From assembly GCA_019218445.1 (NCBI GenBank), contig JAHUUM010000015.1, positions 1-56,075 of the forward strand: a stretch of 56,075 nt of DNA, written 5' to 3'. The DNA comes from Weeksellaceae bacterium TAE3-ERU29. Lineage in GTDB: Bacteria; Bacteroidota; Bacteroidia; Flavobacteriales; Weeksellaceae. Shown piece by piece: positions 26,398 to 35,400 of this stretch. The position numbers and the translations under genes are program-made. The stretch's first letter is position 1. Every line of letters begins with the position of its first letter. The notes under the pieces were generated by a model. It was not told where the DNA came from, did no database searches, and was given only the letters and a program-made list of their open reading frames with translations.

Positions 26398-26853
26398 GTG
26401 ATACAAAAACAAGTAAATATAAAAAACAGAAAAGCTCGGTTTAATTATGAGCTGATAGAAGGCTTCGATGCAGGAATACAGCTACAAGGAACTGAGATAA
26501 AATCTATACGGTTAGGAAAGGCCAGTATTGCAGAAAGTTTTTGCGAAATCAAAAATGGTGAAGTTTTTGTTGTAAATATGCATATCGACGAATATGATTG
26601 GGGAACACACTATAATCATAAAATAAAAAGAGACCGAAAACTACTTTTGAATAAACGAGAAATAGCAAAACTTGATAGAAAAACAAAGGAAACAGGACTC
26701 ACGATTATACCTACTTTATTGTATATAAACGATAGAGGACTTGCTAAATTAAAGATTTATTTAGCCAAAGGGAAAAAGCTATATGATAAAAGACATTCTA
26801 TCAAAGAGAAAGATATAAAAAGAGATATAAGCAGAATTCAAAAAAATTTTTAA
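26398..26853 (+). CDS. smpB: SsrA-binding protein SmpB
   Basis: The protein has 151 residues. SmpB binds tmRNA and delivers it to stalled ribosomes. Standard features are KARFNYELIEGFDAGIQLQGTEIKSIR at 12-38, the KGKKLYDKRHSIKEKDIKRDI tail, and a basic C-terminus. The start is GTG at 26398; alignment with the family needs this codon. The stop TAA is also the first part of the -7 box of the next gene. The tmRNA gene itself is not in the window. Confidence 0.96.
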   Translation: MIQKQVNIKNRKARFNYELIEGFDAGIQLQGTEIKSIRLGKASIAESFCEIKNGEVFVVNMHIDEYDWGTHYNHKIKRDRKLLLNKREIAKLDRKTKETGLTIIPTLLYINDRGLAKLKIYLAKGKKLYDKRHSIKEKDIKRDISRIQKNF

Positions 26854-26858
26854 CTTTG
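26851..26858 (+). promoter_or_regulatory. -7 box of the OmpA-family gene, overlapping the smpB stop
   Basis: TAACTTTG matches TAnnTTTG; its first three bases are the smpB stop codon. It would give a leader of about 45 bases to the ATG at 26905. Confidence 0.5.
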
Positions 26859-26904
26859 CTTAATCTATGTTAATAACATAAAAATTTAAAATAAATATTT
26901 GAGT

Positions 26905-28281
26905 ATGAAAAAATTTAATTTAGCACTTGGACTGGTTGCCTCAATTTTCTTAGGCACTAATGCATTTGCACAAGACGCGAGTAATCCATGGGGATTGACT
27001 ATAGGAGCACATGCTGTAGATTTCACATCTGCAGGTAATGGTGTCTTTGATGGTTTCTTTGATACAAATGATTATCAAATCACTCCTCCATTATCAAAAT
27101 TATCTGTAACAAGACACTTAGGACACAAATTCTCTGCGGATCTTTCAGCATCTATCGGAGAGGTAAGTAATAAAAGAATGAATGTAGATGATAAATTCTT
27201 CTTAAATGCAGGTTTAGGTTTACGTTACCGTTTATTAGGAACTGAGGTATCTACTCCTTGGTTTGATCCATATTTAAGAATAGGAGCTTCTTATCTCAAT
27301 TATGACTACTCAAGCATAATGATTGATGAAAATAATCCTCGCACATTTGGAACAGGAGAAACTGTAAATGAGAAGTTTGAAGGAGGAAAAGACCACTTCA
27401 TCGCTCAAGGAGGTGTAGGTATTAACTTCTGGATTAGTGATAATTTCGGAATTAATATTGCTTCTGACTATAACTTTGCCCCAACAGAAACTTCTAACTA
27501 TATCGATTTCTTCCAGCATACAGCGGGAGTTACATTTAAGTTTGGAAAACAAGATAGAGATAAAGATGGAATAATAGACAGCAAAGATGCTTGTCCTGAC
27601 GTAGCAGGATTACCTGAATTCGATGGATGTCCTGACACTGACGGTGACGGTTTACCGGATAATATTGATAGCTGCCCTAGAGAAGCTGGACCAAAAGAAA
27701 ATAACGGATGTCCTTGGCCTGATACTGATGGAGATGGATTAAATGACAATATTGATAAATGCCCTAACCAAGCAGGACCAAGAGAAAACAACGGATGTCC
27801 TTGGCCTGATACTGATGGGGACGGATTTAACGATAATGTTGACAAATGTCCTAACGAACCGGGTGTAGCTCCGGACGGATGTCCTGTAGTTGTTAAAACT
27901 ATTGAAGTGGTTAAAGAAACTGTACAAAATATAAACGTAGACTTTACTATTGAGTTTGATGTTAATAAAGCAGTTATAAAACCTGAGTCTGCAAGCAAAT
28001 TAGATGAGAAAGCTAATGAAATAAAAGAAGTTTTAGCTCAATACCCTAGCTTAACTCTTTACATCGACGGATATACTTCTAATACAGGAAGTGCAACATA
28101 TAACCAGAAATTATCTGAAAGACGTGCTCAATCAGTTGTAAATGCATTAGAGCAAAGAGGAATTGCTCCTGGTGTATTAACTGCAAGAGGATTTGGACAA
28201 GATAATCCTAAATGTACTAACGAAACTCCTGAAGGAAGAGCATGTAACAGAAGAGTAGAAGTTAGCGTTAACGCACTATAA
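26905..28281 (+). CDS. OmpA-family outer-membrane protein with thrombospondin type 3 repeats
   Basis: From the ATG at 26905 the protein has 458 residues; a TTG at 26899 would add two. A signal peptide ends near NAFAQ. Residues 25-215 resemble an eight-stranded OmpA-type barrel ending in AGVTFKFG. Residues about 217-325 contain repeated DxDxDG-type calcium-binding motifs of the thrombospondin type 3 family, including two nearly identical 29-residue units (starting CPREAGPKENNG and CPNQAGPRENNG). The C-terminal 120 residues are an OmpA-like peptidoglycan-binding domain with YIDGYTSNTGSATYNQKLSERRAQ and NRRVEV. Such proteins are abundant flavobacterial surface porin-like anchors. It is monocistronic. 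Confidence 0.93.
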   Translation: MKKFNLALGLVASIFLGTNAFAQDASNPWGLTIGAHAVDFTSAGNGVFDGFFDTNDYQITPPLSKLSVTRHLGHKFSADLSASIGEVSNKRMNVDDKFFLNAGLGLRYRLLGTEVSTPWFDPYLRIGASYLNYDYSSIMIDENNPRTFGTGETVNEKFEGGKDHFIAQGGVGINFWISDNFGINIASDYNFAPTETSNYIDFFQHTAGVTFKFGKQDRDKDGIIDSKDACPDVAGLPEFDGCPDTDGDGLPDNIDSCPREAGPKENNGCPWPDTDGDGLNDNIDKCPNQAGPRENNGCPWPDTDGDGFNDNVDKCPNEPGVAPDGCPVVVKTIEVVKETVQNINVDFTIEFDVNKAVIKPESASKLDEKANEIKEVLAQYPSLTLYIDGYTSNTGSATYNQKLSERRAQSVVNALEQRGIAPGVLTARGFGQDNPKCTNETPEGRACNRRVEVSVNAL

Positions 28282-28302
28282 TCTATACTCTGTTATAATA
28301 AT

Positions 28303-28332
28303 AAAAGCCGTTTCATTTGAGACGGCTTTTTT
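28303..28332 (+). terminator. Terminator of the OmpA-family gene
   Basis: AAAAGCCGTTTC-ATTT-GAGACGGCTTTTTT hairpin, T-rich on the 3' side. Same GCCGTTTC core as at 24671. Confidence 0.9.
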
Positions 28333-28390
28333 ATTATCATTAATTTTCTATTATATCAAAAACATACCATCCTCTAATAAAACTTAAAAA

Positions 28391-29431
28391 ATGGCTCAAA
28401 CTAAAAAACTAAACTTCATTGATAGAAATCTAACTTTATGGATTTTCGTAGCAATGGCAATCGGTATAGCACTCGGATATTTTTTCCCGAATTTCCCTAA
28501 ACTCATCAATACTTTTAATAGTGGAACTACCAATATTCCTATCGCCATTGGGCTGATTTTAATGATGTATCCACCTTTGGCAAAGGTAAATTACGCCTTA
28601 CTCCCTAAAGTTTTTCAAAACACAAAAGTCCTTTCTATTTCATTAATTTTAAACTGGATTATCGGTCCTGTTTTAATGTTTATTTTAGCTATTACTTTTC
28701 TTCGGGATTATCCTGAATACATGGTAGGATTAATTTTAATTGGTTTAGCCCGTTGTATCGCTATGGTTTTAGTTTGGAACGACCTTGCTGAAGGCAGTAG
28801 CGAATACGGTGCAGGTTTAGTGGCTTTAAACAGTATTTTTCAAGTATTTGCTTATAGTTTTTATGCTTGGATTTTTATCACTGTTCTCCCACCCTATTTT
28901 GGTTTTGAAGGAGCAATTGTAGATATTTCCATTGAAACGATTGCAGAAAGCGTCGCTATTTATTTAGGTATTCCATTTCTGTTGGGCATTTTAAGCCGTG
29001 TGATTTTAGTTAAGTTAAAAGGAGAAGAATGGTATTCGCAAACATTTATTCCGGCGATTTCTCCTATTACTTTAATTGCTCTTTTATTTACGATTATGGT
29101 GATGTTCTCGTTAAAAGGCGAATTAATTGTACAAATCCCTATGGACGTGCTGGTTATCGCTGTTCCTCTATTGATTTATTTTCTTATTATGTTTATTATT
29201 GGATTCTTTGTAACCAAATCTATGGGTGCGAATTACGACAAAACAGCATCTGTAGCTTTTACTGCTGCAGGAAATAATTTTGAATTGGCAATTGCTGTTG
29301 CGATTGCTGTTTTTGGACTAAATTCAGGACAAGCCTTTGCCGGTGTTATCGGTCCTTTAGTAGAAGTCCCGGCTTTGATTTTATTAGTAAGAGTTTCGTT
29401 TTGGCTGAAGAAAAAGTATTTTAGAAAGTAA
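28391..29431 (+). CDS. arsB: ACR3-family arsenite efflux transporter
   Basis: The protein has 346 residues and ten predicted transmembrane segments, as usual for ACR3. The functionally important cysteine of the family is present as Cys122 in [16 protein letters not shown], and the other conserved block is [22 protein letters not shown] near 271-292. ACR3 carriers expel arsenite (and sometimes antimonite) by proton exchange. No arsR, arsC or other arsenic gene is next to it, so it stands as an orphan between the OmpA-family gene and a small metallopeptidase-like gene. Confidence 0.92.
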   Translation: MAQTKKLNFIDRNLTLWIFVAMAIGIALGYFFPNFPKLINTFNSGTTNIPIAIGLILMMYPPLAKVNYALLPKVFQNTKVLSISLILNWIIGPVLMFILAITFLRDYPEYMVGLILIGLARCIAMVLVWNDLAEGSSEYGAGLVALNSIFQVFAYSFYAWIFITVLPPYFGFEGAIVDISIETIAESVAIYLGIPFLLGILSRVILVKLKGEEWYSQTFIPAISPITLIALLFTIMVMFSLKGELIVQIPMDVLVIAVPLLIYFLIMFIIGFFVTKSMGANYDKTASVAFTAAGNNFELAIAVAIAVFGLNSGQAFAGVIGPLVEVPALILLVRVSFWLKKKYFRK

Positions 29432-29498
29432 ATATTACTACTCTACTTTTGAATTTTATTTGGAACAGAAATTGTCCTTACAATAAAAATTTGATTAA

Positions 29499-29819
29499 AT
29501 GATTATTGTTACTAAGCTTTTAGGCAAAGATATTATGGGCATGGCATTATTCCCCTTTATTCTTGTAAAAGAGGCTTATCTTAAAACAAATAAAAGAATT
29601 ATAAATCATGAAAAAATTCACCTAAGACAACAAATAGAAATGCTTATAATTCCATTTTATATTTGGTATGGAAGCGAGTTTCTTTTCCGTTGGCTAAAAA
29701 CTAAAAATAAAGATATGGCTTATCGCTCTATTTCATTTGAGAGAGAGGCGTATGCCAATGAATATAATTTGAATTATCTCAAAAATAGAAAGTTTTGGAG
29801 CTTTCTAAAATACTTATAA
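29499..29819 (+). CDS. Tiny HExxH protein, metallopeptidase-like
   Basis: The protein has 106 residues. It contains HEKIH at residues 37-41 in a helix context (RIINHEKIHLRQQIEM), then a short hydrophobic stretch (LIIPFYIWYG) and an acidic helix ISFEREAYANEYN at 78-90 that could give the third zinc ligand, as in gluzincins. That is the core of a zinc peptidase with almost nothing around it. I recall similar short proteins of unknown function in Flavobacteriia, without a named activity. Its stop lies one base from the stop of the convergent rnhA, so there is no room for a terminator. It is probably real, with a speculative function. Confidence 0.6.
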   Translation: MIIVTKLLGKDIMGMALFPFILVKEAYLKTNKRIINHEKIHLRQQIEMLIIPFYIWYGSEFLFRWLKTKNKDMAYRSISFEREAYANEYNLNYLKNRKFWSFLKYL

Positions 29820-29820
29820 A

Positions 29821-30291
29821 TTAGAATAAGGGTTTTTCGCTACGCTCAAAACCTAAGTCTATTTTTAAATCTTTTCCGTCAGCTGCCTCTGTTGCAAGCT
29901 TATCTGCCAATTCATTCCAATGATGCCCGGCATGTCCTTTCACCCACTGAAAGGTTACATTATGCTTCCTGAAATTTCTTAAAAACCGAACCCATAAATC
30001 AGGATTTTTTTTACCGGAAAATTGTTTTTTCTCCCAACTAAAAACCCATTTTTTAGTCACCGCATCACAAACATATTTAGAGTCTGTAACAATAGTTATA
30101 TTCTGTTTGCCTTTTAATTTTTCTAATGCAATAATCGCTGCTAAAAGCTCCATTCTATTATTTGTAGTTCTTCTAAACCCCATAGAAAATTCTTTCTTTA
30201 GTTTTATATCCGGAGCTAATAACACCACACCATAGCCTCCTCTTCCCGGGTTTCCTCGTGAAGAGCCATCTGTATAGGCAATAATCTGCAT
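29821..30291 (-). CDS. rnhA: Ribonuclease HI
   Basis: The protein has 156 residues. It removes RNA from RNA-DNA hybrids. The metal-binding acidic residues are Asp8 (AYTDGSSRGNPG), Glu48 (NNRMELLAAI), Asp70 (IVTDSKYV) and Asp130 (ELADKLA), with a catalytic His in the KGHAGHHWNE loop; this matches E. coli RNase HI almost position for position. The start codon overlaps the ribH stop in a TAATG junction. Confidence 0.96.
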   Translation of the reverse strand: MQIIAYTDGSSRGNPGRGGYGVVLLAPDIKLKKEFSMGFRRTTNNRMELLAAIIALEKLKGKQNITIVTDSKYVCDAVTKKWVFSWEKKQFSGKKNPDLWVRFLRNFRKHNVTFQWVKGHAGHHWNELADKLATEAADGKDLKIDLGFERSEKPLF

Positions 30292-30779
30292 TAATGAATT
30301 TCTTTATTTTTCAAATCAGCCATTTGCACAGCTGCTACTGCAGCTTCTACTCCTTTATTCCCATGTTTCCCTCCTGAACGTGCAAGAGATTGCTCAATAT
30401 TATCATCAGTTAAAACACAGAAAATAATAGGGGTTTCTTGTTGAATATTCAATTGTGTGATTCCTTGTGTTACACCGTGACATACAAAATCAAAATGAGC
30501 AGTTTCTCCACGTATTACAGAACCAATTGCAATTACTGCATCACAATCCTCCATAAGTAATTTGCAGCCATAAGTAAGCTCAAAACTACCCGGAACTTGG
30601 ATTGTTTTTATATGATCAGGTAATGCTCCTAAATCTACTAAAGCTTCTATTGCTCCATCTCTAAGGGCATGTGTTATATTACTGTTCCATTCGGAAAAAA
30701 CAATGCCAAACTTATAAGGTTTGGCATTTGGTAATGTTTCTTTATCGTAATTAGATAGATTTTTATTTTCAGTTGCCAT
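30291..30779 (-). CDS. ribH: 6,7-dimethyl-8-ribityllumazine synthase
   Basis: The protein has 162 residues. It makes lumazine, the direct precursor of riboflavin. Typical motifs: SEWNSNITHALRDGAIEAL near 30-48, VPGSFELTYG near 62-71, GSVIRGETAHFDFV with the catalytic His near 86-99, and the GNKGVEAA block. It overlaps the genes on both sides by TAATG stop-start junctions. The rest of the riboflavin pathway is not in the window. Confidence 0.96.
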   Translation of the reverse strand: MATENKNLSNYDKETLPNAKPYKFGIVFSEWNSNITHALRDGAIEALVDLGALPDHIKTIQVPGSFELTYGCKLLMEDCDAVIAIGSVIRGETAHFDFVCHGVTQGITQLNIQQETPIIFCVLTDDNIEQSLARSGGKHGNKGVEAAVAAVQMADLKNKEIH

Positions 30780-31474
30780 TATTGTTTAGCATTTGTTAAT
30801 AAAACATATAATTTTTCAGGTTCAGAACTTAATCCTTCTGTATATTCTGAATTATACTTTTCTAATAAAGAAATAGCTTCATCATACTTTTTTATTTCAT
30901 AACCCAGCATTGCAGCTTTTATAGTATAGATTCTTTGTATAGTCTGTACGTCTGTAGCTTTAGCAGCTTTAACATAAGAAGAAAGTCCTTCTTCTTTTTT
31001 ACCTAATTGTACCAATGCATCTCCGATAGAACCTTCTTTTACAGCACTCATTACTTTTTCTGAGGTACTGAATGATTTAAAGTTATCTATGGCTTCTTGA
31101 TAGTTACCTAACTTGTAATTAGCTACCCCTGCTTTGAATTTAGCTAAATTAGCTACATCTGTTCCTCCGTACTCATCTATGATTTGATTAAACCCTAAAT
31201 AAGCTCCTGCACTTCCGTTTAGTGCTAACTGCATAGAATCCTGACGATACATTCTGTCTGCTGTTACTACTTCTTGTATAGCTTCTTTATTCTTTGGCTC
31301 TATTATAAAGTTAAGATATGCAAAATAACCTATTGCAGCTAATACTATTACACCAAATATTATACTTAAAAGTTTTGCGTTTTTTTCTACAAAGCGTTCT
31401 GAATTTTTTGCAGTACTTTCTAAAGTTTCAAATGCCTCTTGTGTAGTGTATTTTTTATTTTCTTTTCGTGCCAT
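30779..31474 (-). CDS. Membrane-anchored tetratricopeptide repeat protein (YfgM-like)
   Basis: The protein has 231 residues. A charged N-terminus is followed by one transmembrane helix (about residues 38-58) and a periplasmic part with TPR-like helices (NYKLGNYQEAIDNFKSF near 118-134, YEIKKYDEAISLLEKYN near 191-207). The layout matches YfgM, an ancillary factor of the SecYEG translocon, although that role is only inferred for Bacteroidota. It is the first gene of a three-gene operon with ribH and rnhA, joined by one-base stop-start overlaps. Confidence 0.8.
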   Translation of the reverse strand: MARKENKKYTTQEAFETLESTAKNSERFVEKNAKLLSIIFGVIVLAAIGYFAYLNFIIEPKNKEAIQEVVTADRMYRQDSMQLALNGSAGAYLGFNQIIDEYGGTDVANLAKFKAGVANYKLGNYQEAIDNFKSFSTSEKVMSAVKEGSIGDALVQLGKKEEGLSSYVKAAKATDVQTIQRIYTIKAAMLGYEIKKYDEAISLLEKYNSEYTEGLSSEPEKLYVLLTNAKQ

Positions 31475-31494
31475 TTTTATTCGTTTCTGATTTG

Positions 31495-31502
31495 CAAAAG
31501 TA
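31495..31502 (-). promoter_or_regulatory. -7 box of the TPR-ribH-rnhA operon
   Basis: Minus-strand TACTTTTG matches TAnnTTTG, 20 bases before the start codon at 31474. No TTG at -33. Confidence 0.45.
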
Positions 31503-31528
31503 ATAATTAATTATTAATAATAAAATCA

Positions 31529-31569
31529 TTGTACAGAATATAATAACTAATTATTAAAATTCTGTACAA
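31529..31569 (-). terminator. Probable terminator of the M3 peptidase gene
   Basis: An 11 bp perfect stem TTGTACAGAAT/ATTCTGTACAA with a 19-base AT-rich loop. It lies about 30 bases past the stop on the minus strand; the T tract after it is short. Confidence 0.5.
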
Positions 31570-31597
31570 AAATAATTTTTATGCTTTTAAAAATGGT

Positions 31598-33727
31598 TTA
31601 ATTTAAGCCTCGTGCTTTTAGCATATGTTTTACTTGTGGATCTCTTCCCGTAAAGTCTTTATAGGCTTTTTTATAATCAATAGTATTTCCTTTAGACAAA
31701 ATCATATCTCGGTAACGCTGACCGTTAGCCCGGTTAAGCCCTCCGTTCTCATCAAACCAAGCCCCGGTATCATGAGCCAACATTTCAGTCCATAAATAAG
31801 CATAATAACCTGACGCATATCCTCCTCCAAAAATATGAGCGAAATAACTACTTCTATATCTTGGTGGAATATAAGGATCCCAAAGATTATCTTTCTCTAA
31901 TGACTCTTTTTCAAATACATTAGGATCTTTTATATCATTAATTTCTTTTAAATTTTTATTATGCCAATTTAAATCTAAATCCGCTGCGGCTAAAACTTCT
32001 GTTAACCCAAAGCCTTGATTAAAGGTTGATGCATTTTTAATTTTAATAATTAAACTATCAGGAATTACTTCTCCTGTTTTATAATGTTTAGCATAGTTTT
32101 TCAATACTTCATTATTTAAAGCCCAATGCTCATTTGCTTGAGACGGATATTCTACAAAATCTCTAGCAACAGAAGTGCCTGATAATTTAGCATACTTTTG
32201 GTCTGCAAATAATCCGTGTAGAGCATGTCCAAACTCATGGAATATAGTAGTAACTTCATCAAAAGAAATTAATGCAGGTGCGTTGCCTACAGGTTTAGTG
32301 AAATTACATACATTATATATAACTGGCTTCTGCCCCCATTCTTTAGACTGAGTTACAAAATTACTCATCCAAGCTCCTCCTCTTTTAGAATCTCTGGCAA
32401 AATAATCTGCATAAAATAAGGCAAAAGGAGTTCCATCTTCTTCTAACACTTCATAAACTCTTACGTCAGGGTGATAAGCAGGAATGTCTTTATTTCTTTT
32501 AAATTGTAAGCCATATAATTTATTTGCTGCGTAAAACACTCCGTTTTCTAATACTTCATAAGCATTAAAATAAGGTTTTATTTCATCTTCATTTAAATCA
32601 TATTTTTCTTTTCTTACCTTTTCTGCATAATATTCCCAATCCCATGGCTGTAAATCATTTTTGATTCCATCTTTTGCCATCATTGCTTTAATATCTTCAG
32701 CTTCAACTCTGCCTTTTTTTCTCAAATCGGGAGTTATTCCGGAAAAGAAACTTTTTATCGTAGCAACATCTCCTACCATCGTACTATTCAATGACCAATC
32801 AGTATAATTATCAAAGCCTAAAATCTTTACTTTTTTAGCTCTTTTTTTAGCAATTTCAATAATTATGTCGTTTGTATTAAATTCGTTCCCATTTGTTCTA
32901 TTCCAAGAAAGCTCAAATAATTTTTTTCTTATTTCTCTATTTTTCAAAGAAGACATTAAAGGCTGTTGCGTAGTGTTCAATAAAGTTATTTCCCAACCAC
33001 TTCCATCTCCTTTCTCTAAAGTTTTTATTTGCTCCTCACTTAAACCATCTAAATCTTGTTTATTAGTAATTAATAACTTTCTGTTATTTACTACATTCAA
33101 TAATTTTTGATTGAACTCATTTTGAAGAGAAGCTAATTCTTTATTTAATTTCTTAAGTTTCTCTTTTGATTCATTATCCAAAGCGGCACCTGCGTGAGTG
33201 AAGTCATTATAATACTCCTCCACTAATTTTAAATCTTCTCCTTGTAAGTCTGCTCGGTTATCATATACTTTTTTTACCTTAGCGAATAATTTGTCATTAA
33301 GATAAATCTCATCTGAATGAGCTGCCATAATAGGAGCCATTTCTTCCTGTAATTTTTTTATAGTTTCATTTGTATCAGCACCTGCTAATCCACCAAAAAC
33401 ATTAGAAACAAAATCTAATTCTCTTCCACTATTTTGTAATGCAACAATTGTATTCTCAAAAGTAGGTTCTTCTCTACTCTCTACAATTTCATTTATACGA
33501 TTATTTTGTAGTCGCATAGCTTCTTCTAAAGCTGGTTTAAAATCAGAATCTTTGATTTTAGAAAAATCCGGTGCTCCAAAAGGCAGATCTGATTTATTTA
33601 ATAATGGATTATTTGCCACATCAGTAGTCCCTTCAGTCATATTATCTATTTTTTTGTCGCATGAGGTATTTAATACTAAACCTCCTAAAACTGCTATTAA
33701 AGCTATCTTTTTTAAATATTTTTTCAT
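31598..33727 (-). CDS. M3 family metallopeptidase lipoprotein (dipeptidyl carboxypeptidase-like)
   Basis: The protein has 709 residues and is a zinc peptidase of family M3 (thimet oligopeptidase/Dcp type). The N-terminus MKKYLKKIALIAVLGG followed by LVLNTSC gives a probable lipoprotein anchor at Cys23, so it acts in the periplasm or on the cell surface rather than in the cytosol. The zinc motif HEFGH is at residues 497-501, followed by the third-ligand region FVEYPSQANEHW about 27 residues later. The C-terminal DPYIPPRYRSSYFAHIFGGGYASGYYAYLW block is typical of the family. It is a single gene with a terminator on each side. Confidence 0.93.
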   Translation of the reverse strand: MKKYLKKIALIAVLGGLVLNTSCDKKIDNMTEGTTDVANNPLLNKSDLPFGAPDFSKIKDSDFKPALEEAMRLQNNRINEIVESREEPTFENTIVALQNSGRELDFVSNVFGGLAGADTNETIKKLQEEMAPIMAAHSDEIYLNDKLFAKVKKVYDNRADLQGEDLKLVEEYYNDFTHAGAALDNESKEKLKKLNKELASLQNEFNQKLLNVVNNRKLLITNKQDLDGLSEEQIKTLEKGDGSGWEITLLNTTQQPLMSSLKNREIRKKLFELSWNRTNGNEFNTNDIIIEIAKKRAKKVKILGFDNYTDWSLNSTMVGDVATIKSFFSGITPDLRKKGRVEAEDIKAMMAKDGIKNDLQPWDWEYYAEKVRKEKYDLNEDEIKPYFNAYEVLENGVFYAANKLYGLQFKRNKDIPAYHPDVRVYEVLEEDGTPFALFYADYFARDSKRGGAWMSNFVTQSKEWGQKPVIYNVCNFTKPVGNAPALISFDEVTTIFHEFGHALHGLFADQKYAKLSGTSVARDFVEYPSQANEHWALNNEVLKNYAKHYKTGEVIPDSLIIKIKNASTFNQGFGLTEVLAAADLDLNWHNKNLKEINDIKDPNVFEKESLEKDNLWDPYIPPRYRSSYFAHIFGGGYASGYYAYLWTEMLAHDTGAWFDENGGLNRANGQRYRDMILSKGNTIDYKKAYKDFTGRDPQVKHMLKARGLN

Positions 33728-33744
33728 TTTTTTTAATTTTACAA

Positions 33745-33777
33745 AAAAAGAGACCTCTCCAACGAAAAGCCTCTTTC
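33745..33777 (-). terminator. Terminator of the exbB-exbD cluster
   Basis: AAAGAGGC and TCTCTTT arms around a 14-base loop with some mismatches, followed on the minus strand by a run of seven T residues. Confidence 0.6.
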
Positions 33778-33798
33778 TATTAATTTTTAGTTCATTCT

Positions 33799-34281
33799 CT
33801 ATTGAACTGTAGGATCTCCTTTCACACCAGCATAACTCACATTAAATGCCTGTGAATAAGAAAGTTGCTCTTTTATTGCTTGAACATATCCTACTCTTGC
33901 ATTTTTATCTATAGTTAACTGTGTAGTTAAACCATATTCTAAAAGGTCTTCTCCGTTTCTTTTACTGTTTTCATCACCAACCCAACCTCTGATATCTCCT
34001 ATTTGAGCAGGTTTATCGTTCAATAATAGAAGAAAATCTTGTGGATACTTACTTTTATTTTTAGGTACTCCCAAATAAAGATAAGCGACCATATCCTTCT
34101 TCAAAATCTTACTCATTGCAGATGCTTTAGGCACCTCTATTTTTATATATTCATCATAGTTAGATTGCCTAATTGAAGTTGCAATCATAAAGAAGAATAA
34201 TAACATAAAAATAATATCAGGTAAAGCAGCCGTTGAAGGTTGCGGTAAATCTTTATTACTATTATCTTTAAATTTACTCAT
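33799..34281 (-). CDS. exbD: ExbD/TolR family protein (second copy)
   Basis: The protein has 160 residues, one transmembrane helix at about 22-40 (DIIFMLLFFFMIATS), preceded by LPQPSTAALPD, and a periplasmic domain. The helix carries the membrane aspartate of ExbD/TolR proteins (Asp in LPDIIFMLLFFF), which forms part of the proton path. It is the last gene of a cluster ExbB - membrane protein - ExbD - ExbD. Two different ExbD proteins with one ExbB is a usual flavobacterial arrangement. Confidence 0.88.
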   Translation of the reverse strand: MSKFKDNSNKDLPQPSTAALPDIIFMLLFFFMIATSIRQSNYDEYIKIEVPKASAMSKILKKDMVAYLYLGVPKNKSKYPQDFLLLLNDKPAQIGDIRGWVGDENSKRNGEDLLEYGLTTQLTIDKNARVGYVQAIKEQLSYSQAFNVSYAGVKGDPTVQ

Positions 34282-34293
34282 AATTCTATTTTT

Positions 34294-34923
34294 TTATTGG
34301 GAAGCATCTGATGGTGCAGGTTCTGCAATAATTTTAGGATACTTACTGTTCGCATCTTTTATTATAGCGTTATCTCCTTCATCATCTCCTTTTGTTGGGT
34401 TAGGGGAAAGAGAAGCCCAATCTTTATTATAAGCTCTCTGTACGTAAGCATCTTTCAATTCTTCGTAAGCTGCCTCTATTTCTCCCTGTAAAGCTATATA
34501 ATCATTCCATGAAGTTCCTTTATCAAACTTAACGGAAATAATTGCTAATTCCGGGTGAGCTGATAAAACTGCACTTCTTGCTCCTTGGCAATAATTACAA
34601 GTTTCTCCATCTTTATTTACACCTCCTCCATTATCTACATGCCTTTTAACTAAATCTTTTACTTCTTTTAGATTAATCTGTCTTACATCAGACGGATTTT
34701 CTTTGTAAAGAATTTGTCCATAAGCATTTGCTATAAATTCTATCGCATTTCTTTCTTCTACCGTAACAGTAACATCTTCTACGTCTTTGTTTTTATCCGG
34801 TAATTGTCTCTGAATCCCTTCTGATTTCTCCATAGACGAAGCAATCAAGAAGAAAGTTAAGAGTAAGAAAGCAATGTCTGCCATAGAACTCGCATTGATT
34901 TCCGGTAATTTTTTCTTTGCCAT
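34294..34923 (-). CDS. exbD: ExbD/TolR family protein (first copy)
   Basis: The protein has 209 residues and one N-terminal transmembrane helix (about 13-32) with the functional Asp in SMADIAFLLLTFFLIASSM. The periplasmic domain is longer than in the second copy and includes a CNYC motif near residue 110 (ETCNYCQGARS), a possible disulfide or metal site that the second ExbD lacks. The C-terminal tail (about 170-209) is rich in Asp, Pro and Ser. It lies 12 bases before the second exbD. Confidence 0.88.
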   Translation of the reverse strand: MAKKKLPEINASSMADIAFLLLTFFLIASSMEKSEGIQRQLPDKNKDVEDVTVTVEERNAIEFIANAYGQILYKENPSDVRQINLKEVKDLVKRHVDNGGGVNKDGETCNYCQGARSAVLSAHPELAIISVKFDKGTSWNDYIALQGEIEAAYEELKDAYVQRAYNKDWASLSPNPTKGDDEGDNAIIKDANSKYPKIIAEPAPSDASQ

Positions 34924-34937
34924 AAGGTTTTATTATC

Positions 34938-35384
34938 TTATGATTTTAATAATCCTTTCACTGTGTCAAAGATCATATAAACAACTGCTGCTAATAATAA
35001 TACAACTGTGGCTATAAGACCTGTACCTATCATTTTTGAGGTGGTTCCACCTTTAAATATTTCTCCGTTTCCATAAACGATATCTTCGCTTCCGGAGAAA
35101 ATGAATCCTACTACTAAGGCTATTACTACAGCTCCGACAACAAATAAAAACTCTCTTGTATGTGCGGGGTGTTTTATTACATCTACTACTTTATAGATTA
35201 AAAACATCAATACAGATATTATAAAAGCAATTAATGCTACCCAAATTATAAATGTAACAGGTCCTTTATCGGGATTCCAATCATTTTCTGTAGACAATGC
35301 ACCTTGCGAAAAGATAACGTAAGCACCGCTAATTACCGCTAAAGCTGCAAAGACATACAATAATATATTTCCTATCGATTTCAT
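34938..35384 (-). CDS. Membrane protein of the exbB-exbD cluster
   Basis: The protein has 148 residues and four predicted transmembrane helices (about 5-25, 43-65, 79-99, 119-142). I do not recognise a named family, but a small membrane protein at this position between exbB and exbD is common in Flavobacteriia, which suggests it belongs to the complex or its assembly. It lies 16 bases after exbB and 14 before exbD. No catalytic motif is visible. Confidence 0.7.
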   Translation of the reverse strand: MKSIGNILLYVFAALAVISGAYVIFSQGALSTENDWNPDKGPVTFIIWVALIAFIISVLMFLIYKVVDVIKHPAHTREFLFVVGAVVIALVVGFIFSGSEDIVYGNGEIFKGGTTSKMIGTGLIATVVLLLAAVVYMIFDTVKGLLKS

Positions 35385-35400
35385 ATTTTATAATCTTTTA

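Noticed and set aside
27498-27998. 166-codon minus ORF within the OmpA-family gene
   Set aside because: It is the antisense of the thrombospondin type 3 repeats, with a repetitive Ser/Pro/Gly composition caused by the repeat on the other strand.
28391-29431. Arsenic resistance island around the ACR3 gene
   Set aside because: Neighbours are an OmpA-family gene and rnhA-side genes; no arsR, arsC or arsenite methyltransferase is seen, so it is an isolated carrier.
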